Assembly (NCBI GenBank): GCA_041658205.1
Contig: JBBAAO010000003.1
Span: forward strand, 124,001-188,000
Direction: 5' to 3'
Length of the DNA: 64,000 nucleotides
Source: Bacteroidota bacterium
GTDB taxonomy: Bacteria > Bacteroidota > Ignavibacteria > UBA10030 > UBA8401
A model generated the notes under the pieces. That model was not told the DNA's origin, searched no databases, and saw only the letters and a list, made by a program, of their open reading frames with translations. Both the position numbers and the translations under genes were made by a program. This document shows positions 52,416 through 60,937 of the stretch, one piece after another (within the stretch, counting starts at the first letter, position 1; every line of letters begins with the position of its first letter).

Positions 52416-52560
52416 TAAGTAGTTGAGTCATTGAGTAGTTAAGATTTTGCATCAAAATTTTATTTAAACCGTTTAATGTTTCGATTATTTTTTAGTGATA
52501 AGAATTCATACTTTTGTAGTGAAAGTTTGGATCTCAACTACTCAATGACTCATCTGCTCA
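52416..52560. repeat. 28-bp inverted repeat in the murC leader gap
   Basis: 52416-52443 and 52533-52560 match as inverted repeats with about 24 of 28 positions (core TTGAGTCATTGAGTAGTT). Each arm is itself made of GAGTAGTTGAG-like tandem units. They bound a non-coding AT-rich spacer of about 90 bp just upstream of murC and just past the bPH-like gene's stop. It resembles a small repeat element or remnant of an excised cassette. Confidence 0.6.
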
Positions 52561-52561
52561 C

Positions 52562-53047
52562 CTACTTCTTTCTAAACTGAAACCCTTTTTGCTTTTTGGG
52601 AGTCCGTTCTGAAATCTGTTCTATCAGTTTCAATAATTCCCTCTCCCGCTCATATCGTCCCAGCCGGATCCTAAATGCACGGCGACGATGTTTTGTTTTA
52701 ATAACGATGATCTGAAATCGCCCCGCAGTTTGTACCAACCGTTCTTTCCCAATATGCGTCCATTCGATATCGTGAATGGCAATGGAATGACGATTAAATC
52801 GATGTTGAAAAATAATTTCATCGTCAGTAATGATTACTTTTCGGTCACGAATTCGGTTGAGCAGTAACGTGATAATTGCAACGCCCACAAAAAATGCGAT
52901 GATATATATGATTGGATCATCAAACACGACGGTGAAATTGTTCTGGATGATTGTTCCTCTCACACCCGCATAGAGAATCAGCGTTACTAAATAGATGAGC
53001 GCCTGCTGATAATAAAAGTCCAATTTATATTTGAATTCGTGTCGCAT
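52562..53047 (-). CDS. Two-TM membrane protein with bacterial PH-like domain, 161 aa
   Basis: Two closely spaced transmembrane helices lie at about 15-33 (ALIYLVTLILYAGV) and 47-65 (YIIAFFVGVAIITLLL). They are followed by a beta-strand-rich cytoplasmic part (KVIITDDEIIFQHRFNRHSIAIHDIEWTHIGKE ...), which reads like a bPH2 (PF03703-type) PH domain. The end is basic (KKQKGFQFRKK). Function unknown. It is embedded in the dcw cluster between murG and murC on the same strand, a place where no such gene is standard. Confidence 0.65.
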   Translation of the reverse strand: MRHEFKYKLDFYYQQALIYLVTLILYAGVRGTIIQNNFTVVFDDPIIYIIAFFVGVAIITLLLNRIRDRKVIITDDEIIFQHRFNRHSIAIHDIEWTHIGKERLVQTAGRFQIIVIKTKHRRRAFRIRLGRYERERELLKLIEQISERTPKKQKGFQFRKK

Positions 53048-53119
53048 TACCGAGTCTTCATACCATGAAAAAAATTGTTTTCTTCCTTTTGGAGATAACA
53101 GTGAGTACCGTCAACCATA

Positions 53120-54202
53120 TCATTTTTTTAACGCTACGATCTTTTCTGCAATTTCTTTTCCAGCGTCAGGTTTTCCTAGCTGAAGACTCAATTTCCCCAT
53201 TGTCACCCGCTGTTGATCGTCAAACAATAAACCACGCACTGTTGAGAAAAGTGATTCTTTCAGTTTGGAATCTTTTATCATTATTGCTGCACCCGCTTCC
53301 ACCATGGTTTGAGCATTCATTTCTTGATGATTTGCAGCAGCAAAGGGATACGGAACAAGTACTGCTGGTTTTCCAAGCCGTGTTAATTCCGCTAAGGTTG
53401 TTGCTCCGGAACGGCTAACAACAACATCCGACGCCGCATATCCGCAATCCATTCGATCCACATATTTCATAATCTTAATGCTCGGATGCTGTTGAATATT
53501 GCGCGCTGATTCCCAGTCGGTTTCTCCTGTCTGCCAGATGACCTGATAATCATTAGCGATTGCATCGTTCACCAATTCAGGCATCGTTTTGTTGATTGAT
53601 GCCGCACCCAGACTTCCACCGAAAGCAAAGACTGTCTTTTTTTTCGAGTCGAGATTAAAATATTTACATCCCTCGATTCGTGAAACCTGAGATAATTCTT
53701 CGCGCGTTGGATTACCAACACGTTCAATGTTTGCTGACGGCGATAACCAATTTTTTGTTACCTCGAATGTGATAAATACTTTTGTGACTCTCGAAGCAAG
53801 CAATCGTGTCGTGACGCCCGGAAAACTGTTGCTTTCATGAACCACTGTCGGTATTCCAATCAACGAAGCTACAAAAAGGATCGGTCCGCAGACATATCCG
53901 CCGGTGCCGACAACAATATCCGGCCTGATTTTTTTTATAACAAAGAACGATTGAACCAGCGACACGATTACCTTCAACGGAAAAAGAATATTTGTCAATC
54001 TCACTCTTCTGCTGAATCCGCTGATCCATATTGTATAGAACGCAAATCCTTTTTCTGGAACGACTCGTGCTTCTATTTTCTCTTTTGTTCCTACGAATGC
54101 AATCTTCGCATCCGGTTGTATCTTCAAAATCTCTTCTGCCATTGCAATGGCTGGATATAAATGGCCACCTGTTCCGCCTCCGGCAAAAAGAATTGTCGTC
54201 AT
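53120..54202 (-). CDS. murG: UDP-GlcNAc--undecaprenyl-PP-MurNAc-pentapeptide transferase, 360 aa
   Basis: Adds GlcNAc to lipid I to make lipid II on the inner face of the membrane. The opening LFAGGGTGGHLYPAIAMAEE is the glycosyltransferase G-loop 1 motif, then PDIVVGTGGYVCGPILF and HESNSFPG, and the second loop TVFAFGGSLGAASINKTMP. The donor site is DVVVSRSGATTLAEL. Length is typical. Its ATG overlaps the ftsW stop (TAATG), so the two are translationally coupled. Confidence 0.96.
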   Translation of the reverse strand: MTTILFAGGGTGGHLYPAIAMAEEILKIQPDAKIAFVGTKEKIEARVVPEKGFAFYTIWISGFSRRVRLTNILFPLKVIVSLVQSFFVIKKIRPDIVVGTGGYVCGPILFVASLIGIPTVVHESNSFPGVTTRLLASRVTKVFITFEVTKNWLSPSANIERVGNPTREELSQVSRIEGCKYFNLDSKKKTVFAFGGSLGAASINKTMPELVNDAIANDYQVIWQTGETDWESARNIQQHPSIKIMKYVDRMDCGYAASDVVVSRSGATTLAELTRLGKPAVLVPYPFAAANHQEMNAQTMVEAGAAIMIKDSKLKESLFSTVRGLLFDDQQRVTMGKLSLQLGKPDAGKEIAEKIVALKK

Positions 54203-55374
54203 TAATAGATTTTCCCGACAGCCGGTTCTATACTCATAGGAACCGATTCTATAAATTGTCGTTCCCGAGGATGAAGATCCGTCTGGGAAGAGATATTGAG
54301 CAACACGCCCACCGCAAATGATGAAAAGATGATCGCCGTTCCGCCATAACTGACGAACGGCATCGGCACGCCTGTTGTCGGCGCCAATCCAAGTGTGACA
54401 AGGGCATTGGCAATTGCATACAAAACAATTGTCGACGTAATACCAATTGCCAAATATTTCCCAAAATCATCCGGTGCATATTTTGCTATTTTCAATCCGC
54501 GAAGCAAAATTGTTAAAAATAACCCGATAAAGATGATCGTGCCGATCAATCCATATTCTTCGCCAACAATTGAAAAAATGAAATCGCCGTATGATTCGGG
54601 AAGAAACAAATCGCGTTGCTTACTTTGTCCCATTCCAACGCCAAAAATTCCTCCGTTACCAAAACCGATAATCCCTTGATGCAATTGATAATTCGCGGTT
54701 GATGTTATGGACTCATCACTTCCAAATCCAACGTAAGAAAGGATACGTTTCATTCTATACGGCGCACTGACCATGTAAATGAGCAATGCGGGAATCAGTC
54801 CGCACAACGACAACAATACATGTTTGATTCTTGCGCCGCCAACAAAGACCAAAATCATTCCGAGCGCAAAGATCATAGAACCGGTACTAAAGTTCGGCTG
54901 AACCATCACCAATAAAACGACAAGCCCGATCCAGATCATCAACGGCATAAATCCCGTTTTGAAATCTGCAAGCTTTTCTCGTTTATTAGAGAGCAGATAT
55001 GCCAGATGAAACAACAGAGCAAACTTTGCAATCTCCGATGGTTGCAATGAAAATCCGCCGACAGAAAGCCAGCGTGCTGCTCCTTTCACTTCTCCACCAA
55101 GTACTCGTGTTGCAAACAACAATCCGATGGAAGCGATCAGTACCCATTTGGTCAATGGTTTATATTTTTTGTAATCCAAATTGATGGCGAAGAACATAAC
55201 AACCAAACCAACAAGAATTTTGGCGATATGTTTGTTTACCAAACCACTCGCCGATTGCATCTTTTGCATCGCCCATGTCGATGATGCGCTGTAGACCACA
55301 ACGGTACTCGCGACCATCAACATCAACACGACAAATAATGTAATTCGATCAATATGATTTTTTTCTGATGCCAT
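54202..55374 (-). CDS. ftsW: Lipid II polymerase/flippase FtsW (SEDS family), 390 aa
   Basis: Polytopic SEDS-family protein of about ten transmembrane helices, working with the ftsI PBP at the septum. Visible family signatures: KPLTKWVLIASIG near the front, ARWLSVGGFSLQPSEIAKFALLF, and near the end PTTGVPMPFVSYGGTAIIFSSFAVGVLLNIS. It lies 6 bp after murD and overlaps murG by one base, standard dcw order. Length is normal. Confidence 0.96.
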   Translation of the reverse strand: MASEKNHIDRITLFVVLMLMVASTVVVYSASSTWAMQKMQSASGLVNKHIAKILVGLVVMFFAINLDYKKYKPLTKWVLIASIGLLFATRVLGGEVKGAARWLSVGGFSLQPSEIAKFALLFHLAYLLSNKREKLADFKTGFMPLMIWIGLVVLLVMVQPNFSTGSMIFALGMILVFVGGARIKHVLLSLCGLIPALLIYMVSAPYRMKRILSYVGFGSDESITSTANYQLHQGIIGFGNGGIFGVGMGQSKQRDLFLPESYGDFIFSIVGEEYGLIGTIIFIGLFLTILLRGLKIAKYAPDDFGKYLAIGITSTIVLYAIANALVTLGLAPTTGVPMPFVSYGGTAIIFSSFAVGVLLNISSQTDLHPRERQFIESVPMSIEPAVGKIY

Positions 55375-55380
55375 GAATTA

Positions 55381-56766
55381 TTATAATTGATTTACTAACT
55401 GTTTGAATACTCTTCCGCGTTCTTCGTAATCCTTAAACCAATCGAACGACGTGCAGGCAGGTGAAAGAAGAATGACATCTCCTTTTATTGATAACGATGT
55501 TGCGGTTTCAATTACCTTTTTCATTGATTCAATATTTGGTTTTGTATCACCAATTGTTGCAACTTTGGTGACGGGAACTATCTCGCTGAAATTTTTCACA
55601 ATCGTATCGGCAGAATAACCTGTCGCCACAATTGCTTTCACTTTTTTCTTCACAAGATCAAAGATCGTGGAATAGTCATTTCCTTTATCTTTTCCACCTA
55701 AGATCAATACAATCGGATCCTTATAACTTTTCAACGCCATTTCCACTGCTTCAACCGTTGTTGCTTTGGAATTGTTGATATACTTAATTCCATTCACTTC
55801 ACGCACAAATTCTTGTCGGTGCTCAACTCCCTTAAAATTTCGCAGAGTTGATTTGATATGCGCCGGTTTTATTCCCATCAATTGCGCCGCAAGTGCCGCC
55901 GCCATTGCATTCTGCAGATTGTGCTCACCCTTAATCGAAATATCGTCGATGGCGATAATTGGATGTTCCTCACGATCAATCACCGTCATTAACATTCTAT
56001 TTTCTTCAAATGCACCTTCATCAATTGTTCGTTTCGTACTAAACTGGATAACTTTTGATTTTTGACTTTTAACTTGTTTCTTAGTCCACTCATCATCCGC
56101 ATTGCTGATCAAAAAATCTTCTGCTGTTTGGTTCATCACCATTCGTGCTTTTGACGCAGCATATTGTTCCATTGAATTGTTATACCGGTCAAGATGATTC
56201 TGTGTGATATTCAAAATGACCGCTATCTTCGGACGAAATGTATTGATAAAGTCCAACTGAAAACTGCTCACTTCCAAAATGACAACAGTCTCCGGATCAA
56301 CGTCCAAAACGAGTGATGAGAATGCCGTTCCAATGTTACCCGCAACAACGTGTTTTTTCTTTGCATCGCTGAATATCCTCCCGAGTAATGTTGTGGTGGT
56401 TGTTTTTCCGTTACTGCCTGTAATCGCAATAATTGGACCTTGACAAAACCAGCTTGCAACTTCAATCTCTGCAACGACGTTTATTCCACGTTTTTGTGCT
56501 TCCAAAACTACCGGTGCATTTGTTGGGACACCGGGACTTATCACCATGACCGAACAATCATAAACCGCATCGCTGTGTCCGCCGAATTCACCGGCAATGT
56601 TTCCCAACCGAAGTTCTGCGATATGCTGCTGCGTGCTTTCGCTGCTTCCAAAATCACTGACGAACACTTTTACATTGTGCGAATGAAGCAATTGTGCAAC
56701 AGCTACACCGCTCCGCTCTGCTCCAATGACACTTACTTTTTTTCCGGATACCGCTTGAATACTCAC
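55381..56766 (-). CDS. murD: UDP-N-acetylmuramoylalanine--D-glutamate ligase, 461 aa
   Basis: Adds D-Glu to UDP-MurNAc-L-Ala. Mur-ligase P-loop GSNGKTTTTTLLG is in the middle domain, VILEVSSFQLDFI and NITQNHLDRYNN follow, and GVEHRQEFVREVNGIKYINNSKAT and LILGGKDKGNDY mark the C-terminal domain. Length is typical. An unusual in-frame stretch KKQVKSQKSKVIQF (DNA at 56051-56076 is a run of AAAAGTC-like units) may be a repeat-derived insertion in a surface loop. It sits between mraY and ftsW in standard order. Confidence 0.95.
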   Translation of the reverse strand: MSIQAVSGKKVSVIGAERSGVAVAQLLHSHNVKVFVSDFGSSESTQQHIAELRLGNIAGEFGGHSDAVYDCSVMVISPGVPTNAPVVLEAQKRGINVVAEIEVASWFCQGPIIAITGSNGKTTTTTLLGRIFSDAKKKHVVAGNIGTAFSSLVLDVDPETVVILEVSSFQLDFINTFRPKIAVILNITQNHLDRYNNSMEQYAASKARMVMNQTAEDFLISNADDEWTKKQVKSQKSKVIQFSTKRTIDEGAFEENRMLMTVIDREEHPIIAIDDISIKGEHNLQNAMAAALAAQLMGIKPAHIKSTLRNFKGVEHRQEFVREVNGIKYINNSKATTVEAVEMALKSYKDPIVLILGGKDKGNDYSTIFDLVKKKVKAIVATGYSADTIVKNFSEIVPVTKVATIGDTKPNIESMKKVIETATSLSIKGDVILLSPACTSFDWFKDYEERGRVFKQLVNQL

Positions 56767-56773
56767 GTTATTA

Positions 56774-57889
56774 CTACCGTACCTTAAATGTTGTCAAACT
56801 CAGGATCATCATCAGTATTGCCAGAATATAGAATCGTGTAACAATTTTCGGCTCAGCCCAACCTAACAATTCAAAATGATGATGAATTGGCGCCATTTTG
56901 AAGACGCGGCGTCCTTCGCCATATTTTTTCTTTGTGTATTTGAAATACAATCTCTGCACAATTACTGAGACGGTCTCCATAAAAAATATTCCGCCAAGAA
57001 TCGGAAGAATTAGTTCTTTTTTAGCCATGACTGTCAACGCTCCGATTGCTCCCCCGAGCGCAAGCGAACCGGTATCACCCATAAAAATTTGAGCAGGATA
57101 TGAGTTGTACCATAAGAATCCGAGCGAGGCGCCGACAAGAGCGATACAAAACACAACGAGCTCGCCATTTCCACGCAGATAAATTATGTTTAAGTAACTG
57201 CTGAATTCAATATTTCCGGAGATGTAAACGATGATTCCAAGCGTCATCGCAACAATTCCGGATGTGCCAATAGCAAGACCGTCAAGTCCATCGGTCAGGT
57301 TCACTGCATTTGATGTTGCAGTAATGATGAAAATGACAAGCGGTATATATAAAATTCCAAAATCAAATTCTAAATTCTTAAAAAACGGTACTGTGGTTAC
57401 AGTGTTCGCGTTGATCGCTTTCAATTCCGGCATCGAATAAAGAACATATCCAAGGATCAATCCAATCGACACCTGACCGATAATCTTATACCAGCCGATG
57501 AGTCCTTCTTTTTTCTTTTTGACGATCTTCAGATAATCATCCATAAACCCGACGATACCAAGTCCGCCCGTAACAAGAATGATCATCTGCACATATGTGT
57601 TGGTCAGATCTCCCCAAAGAATTGTTGGAATCAGAATTGCGGCAATGACGATGATGCCTCCCATCATCGGTGTTCCCGCTTTCAATTTATGTTTCTCAGG
57701 AGAACCTTCGCGGTACGTTGTGACGATTCCTTTTGCTTTCAACATCTTTATTACTTTTCCGCCAATGATGAAGCTGATGAACAATGCGGTGATGGCAGCC
57801 ATAGCGGCGCGGAACGTAAGATATTTCACCACACCAAATCCCGGCGGGTGATATACTTGTTCGATCCAATATAACAGATGATACAGCAT
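56774..57889 (-). CDS. mraY: Phospho-N-acetylmuramoyl-pentapeptide transferase, 371 aa
   Basis: Polytopic integral membrane enzyme that links UDP-MurNAc-pentapeptide to undecaprenyl phosphate, making lipid I. Characteristic stretches: GTPMMGGIIVIAAIL, GFMDDYLKIVKKKKEGL, NAVNLTDGLDGLAIG, and the C-terminal MAPIHHHFELLGWAEPKIVTRFY. About ten transmembrane helices. The start ATG overlaps the murF stop, so the two are translationally coupled. Confidence 0.97.
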   Translation of the reverse strand: MLYHLLYWIEQVYHPPGFGVVKYLTFRAAMAAITALFISFIIGGKVIKMLKAKGIVTTYREGSPEKHKLKAGTPMMGGIIVIAAILIPTILWGDLTNTYVQMIILVTGGLGIVGFMDDYLKIVKKKKEGLIGWYKIIGQVSIGLILGYVLYSMPELKAINANTVTTVPFFKNLEFDFGILYIPLVIFIITATSNAVNLTDGLDGLAIGTSGIVAMTLGIIVYISGNIEFSSYLNIIYLRGNGELVVFCIALVGASLGFLWYNSYPAQIFMGDTGSLALGGAIGALTVMAKKELILPILGGIFFMETVSVIVQRLYFKYTKKKYGEGRRVFKMAPIHHHFELLGWAEPKIVTRFYILAILMMILSLTTFKVR

Positions 57890-59310
57890 CAGTGAATGTC
57901 CTTTGCTTCAAGTTGTCCGTTTGTATTCGTCAAACGATGTACAACATCTTCCATTTTCATTCCGCGTGAACCTTTTATCAGCACAACATCACCATTGCTC
58001 AATTGTTTTTTCAAATCATTCGAGAGTTCTTCCTTCAGTTCATAATGCTTTGCCGCAGCGCCAAATGCTTCGCTGGTATATTTTGAGAACGGCCCAATGG
58101 TGAACAATTGATCGAATCCCATTTCTGAAACAATCACTCCGATATTCGTATGCTCCCGCTTTGAGGCATCCCCAAGTTCCCGCATATCGCCAAGAACAAT
58201 CACTTTTTTTCCTGTCGCACTGAACGATTGCAGAGTTTTTAATGCAACAATCACAGAATCCGGATTGGAATTATAGGTATCATTCAGGATTGTGATGCCG
58301 CTATAGTTCATCACTTCCATTCGCTTGGACGCTGGCGAAAATTGTTCAAGCGCACCGACAATTTTTTTTGCTTTCACTTTCAATTTCAAACCGATAGCGC
58401 TTGCGGCCAGTGCGTTAGTAACATTATGTGGTCCCGGAACCGAAAGCTGTACAACAAACGAGATATTCTTTTTTGTCCATTCAATACTAAACTCTGGTTG
58501 TCCCAATTCATCTATATGGATTTTTTTTGCACGCACATCTGCTTTTGTTGCTGATCCATAGCCGATTGTATGTTTCAATGATTTACAATCACTGGCAAGA
58601 TATGTATCGTCACAATTGACAAATGCAATTCCCGAATGCTGGCTGAGATACCTGAACAATGCTTTCTCTTCTTTTGCGACACCCTCTTCGTCCCCAAAAA
58701 ATTCCAGGTGCTCTTTGCCGATATTCGTAATCAATCCGTGGGTCGGTTCTGCAATCTCGCAGAGATAGTTCAATTCACCAAAATGATTTGTGCCGATTTC
58801 TATCACAGCTGCATCATGTTTATTTCTCAATCGAAAAAGTGTTTGCGGAACGCCGATATGATTGTTTAAATTTCCTTCCGTACTCAGCACATCATATTTC
58901 GTACGAAGCACTGCCGATACCATCTCTTTCGTTGTTGTTTTACCATTACTTCCCGCGATGGCAATCACCGGTATGTCAAATTTTCTGCGATAAATCCGTG
59001 CCAATTCTCCATAGGCAATTGTTGTATCGTCAACAATCACAAACACGCAGGGAAACGTCCGAAAATATGATTCATGTTTTTTTGCCCACTCACGATGGAT
59101 AACAATGACGGATGCTTCTGATTTCACAGCGGTATCAATAAAATCATGACCGTCAAATTTTTCCCCCTTCAGAGCAAAGAACAGATCATCCTTCTTCACG
59201 GAACGGGAATCTGTAGAAACATTGAAGATGACTCTTCGCTTCAATAGTTCAGCATTGATGAGTTCCGCACCGGTGATATTCTTCAAGTCTTTTGTTGAAA
59301 TCTTTTTCAT
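57889..59310 (-). CDS. murF: UDP-MurNAc-tripeptide--D-alanyl-D-alanine ligase, 473 aa
   Basis: Adds D-Ala-D-Ala to the UDP-MurNAc-tripeptide. Mur-ligase P-loop is AGSNGKTTTKEMV, followed by STEGNLNNHIGVPQTL, AVIEIGTNHFGEL and NDTYNSNPDSV. Length matches the family. It overlaps mraY by one base and is 4 bp after murE, so it is co-transcribed. This is the canonical dcw position. Confidence 0.96.
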   Translation of the reverse strand: MKKISTKDLKNITGAELINAELLKRRVIFNVSTDSRSVKKDDLFFALKGEKFDGHDFIDTAVKSEASVIVIHREWAKKHESYFRTFPCVFVIVDDTTIAYGELARIYRRKFDIPVIAIAGSNGKTTTKEMVSAVLRTKYDVLSTEGNLNNHIGVPQTLFRLRNKHDAAVIEIGTNHFGELNYLCEIAEPTHGLITNIGKEHLEFFGDEEGVAKEEKALFRYLSQHSGIAFVNCDDTYLASDCKSLKHTIGYGSATKADVRAKKIHIDELGQPEFSIEWTKKNISFVVQLSVPGPHNVTNALAASAIGLKLKVKAKKIVGALEQFSPASKRMEVMNYSGITILNDTYNSNPDSVIVALKTLQSFSATGKKVIVLGDMRELGDASKREHTNIGVIVSEMGFDQLFTIGPFSKYTSEAFGAAAKHYELKEELSNDLKKQLSNGDVVLIKGSRGMKMEDVVHRLTNTNGQLEAKDIH

Positions 59311-59314
59311 GAAA

Positions 59315-60799
59315 TCAATGAATACTTTTTAAAATCTCTTCTTTATCGCTGAAGTGAATCTTTTCTTTGCCGATTACCTGGTAATCCTCGTGCCCTTTTC
59401 CCGCAACCAGAATCACATCACCGGACTGTGCTATCGATATTCCCTTCGCAATTGCTTTTCCTCTGTCTGATTCCACTATTGGCTTTGCCTTTGCCGATAT
59501 TCCTTCAAGGATATCGCTAATAATCTCCATTGGATCCTCCGTACGAGGATTGTCAGATGTAACAATCATGACATCACTCAACCGTTCTGCAATTGCTCCC
59601 ATTTTCGGACGTTTGGTGATGTCACGGTTTCCGCCTGCGCCAAAAATGGTGATGATCTTGTTTTTTCGTCGTTGCGGCAACACATCATGGATTGTTTGAA
59701 GACAATTCTCCAACGCATCCGGAGTATGTGCATAATCAACAATCGCAGTCCAACCTTTTGGAGATTGGATTTGATCGAATCTTCCCGGAGCCGGAATCAG
59801 CGTTGAGTACACGTGAACTTCCGGCGTTATTCCTAATCCTTTCATTATGCCAAACGCACCGAGAAAATTATAGACATTGAATCTTCCCACAAGCGTTGTT
59901 GCAATAGGTTTATTATCAATTATTGCAGTAAAACCATTCACGCTGACGGAAACATTTTCTGCTTTTATATCTGCAGCATTCGTTACGCCATATGTGATTA
60001 CCTTCGCTTTGCAACCTTCTACAATTCGTGTTCCGTATTCAGAATCGACATTTGTTATTGCAACAGCTTTAGAACTTAATCCGTCGAACAAAATTTTCTT
60101 TGCCTGAAAATACTGATCCATCGTTCCATGATAATCAAGATGGTCCTGTGTCAGATTTGTAAAAACGGCAGCTTTGAAATCGATTCCATGTACGCGATAC
60201 TGCTGCAGTGCATGCGATGATACTTCCATCACACAATGCGTACATCCTTTTTGCACCATTTGTTCGAACAATTGCTGCATCTCCAGCGATTCCGGTGTGG
60301 TATGCGTTGCCGGAAGTTTTTCATTGCCAATCGCATATTCTACCGTTCCGATCAAACCGACTTTATTCTTCGGATCCGATTCTAGCATTTGTTTGATCAA
60401 AAATGTTGTGGTCGTTTTACCGTTTGTTCCTGTCACTCCAATCATCGACATCTTTGCCGAAGGATTGCCATAATAATTAGCCGCAATTTGTGCTAATGCT
60501 TTTCTTGTATTGCTGACGACAATTTTTACTGTTCCTGTGTGCATGCACATTGCATCTGGAATGGCATGATCATCTTCCATCACGATCACTTTTGCTCCGT
60601 TTGCAATCGCTGCCGATAAGAATGTATGTCCGTCAACACCTGCACCTTTTAACGCCACAAAAAGATTCTCTCGTTGTACTTTACGGGAATCATATTGTAT
60701 TCCGCTTACTTTCACATCGTGCGTTGTCACCATTTTTCCATACGTTGTCTGGAACATCTTGGAGACAGGTACACCTTGTAATAATACAGAGAGGGTCAT
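59315..60799 (-). CDS. murE: UDP-MurNAc-L-Ala-D-Glu--meso-diaminopimelate ligase, 494 aa
   Basis: Third amino-acid-adding ligase. P-loop is GVTGTNGKTTTTFL, and VMEVSSHALQQYRVHGIDF and NLTQDHLDYHGT are conserved ligase parts. The amino-acid-binding motif reads DNPRTEDP, the DNPR form that indicates meso-diaminopimelate and not lysine. So peptidoglycan is DAP-type, as expected for a diderm. It follows ftsI by 138 bp, the longest gap in this part of the cluster. Confidence 0.96.
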   Translation of the reverse strand: MTLSVLLQGVPVSKMFQTTYGKMVTTHDVKVSGIQYDSRKVQRENLFVALKGAGVDGHTFLSAAIANGAKVIVMEDDHAIPDAMCMHTGTVKIVVSNTRKALAQIAANYYGNPSAKMSMIGVTGTNGKTTTTFLIKQMLESDPKNKVGLIGTVEYAIGNEKLPATHTTPESLEMQQLFEQMVQKGCTHCVMEVSSHALQQYRVHGIDFKAAVFTNLTQDHLDYHGTMDQYFQAKKILFDGLSSKAVAITNVDSEYGTRIVEGCKAKVITYGVTNAADIKAENVSVSVNGFTAIIDNKPIATTLVGRFNVYNFLGAFGIMKGLGITPEVHVYSTLIPAPGRFDQIQSPKGWTAIVDYAHTPDALENCLQTIHDVLPQRRKNKIITIFGAGGNRDITKRPKMGAIAERLSDVMIVTSDNPRTEDPMEIISDILEGISAKAKPIVESDRGKAIAKGISIAQSGDVILVAGKGHEDYQVIGKEKIHFSDKEEILKSIH

Positions 60800-60937
60800 T
60801 TTTAAATATTAATTTTCAAGATTACAAAATTTCATGACGGCAAAAATAACGAACTGCCAATAATCCGTTCCGGATCTAACATCCCGTTGATATTCTGAAA
60901 CAATCTGAGATCTTTTTTCTGCAATCTGGTTACTGAT

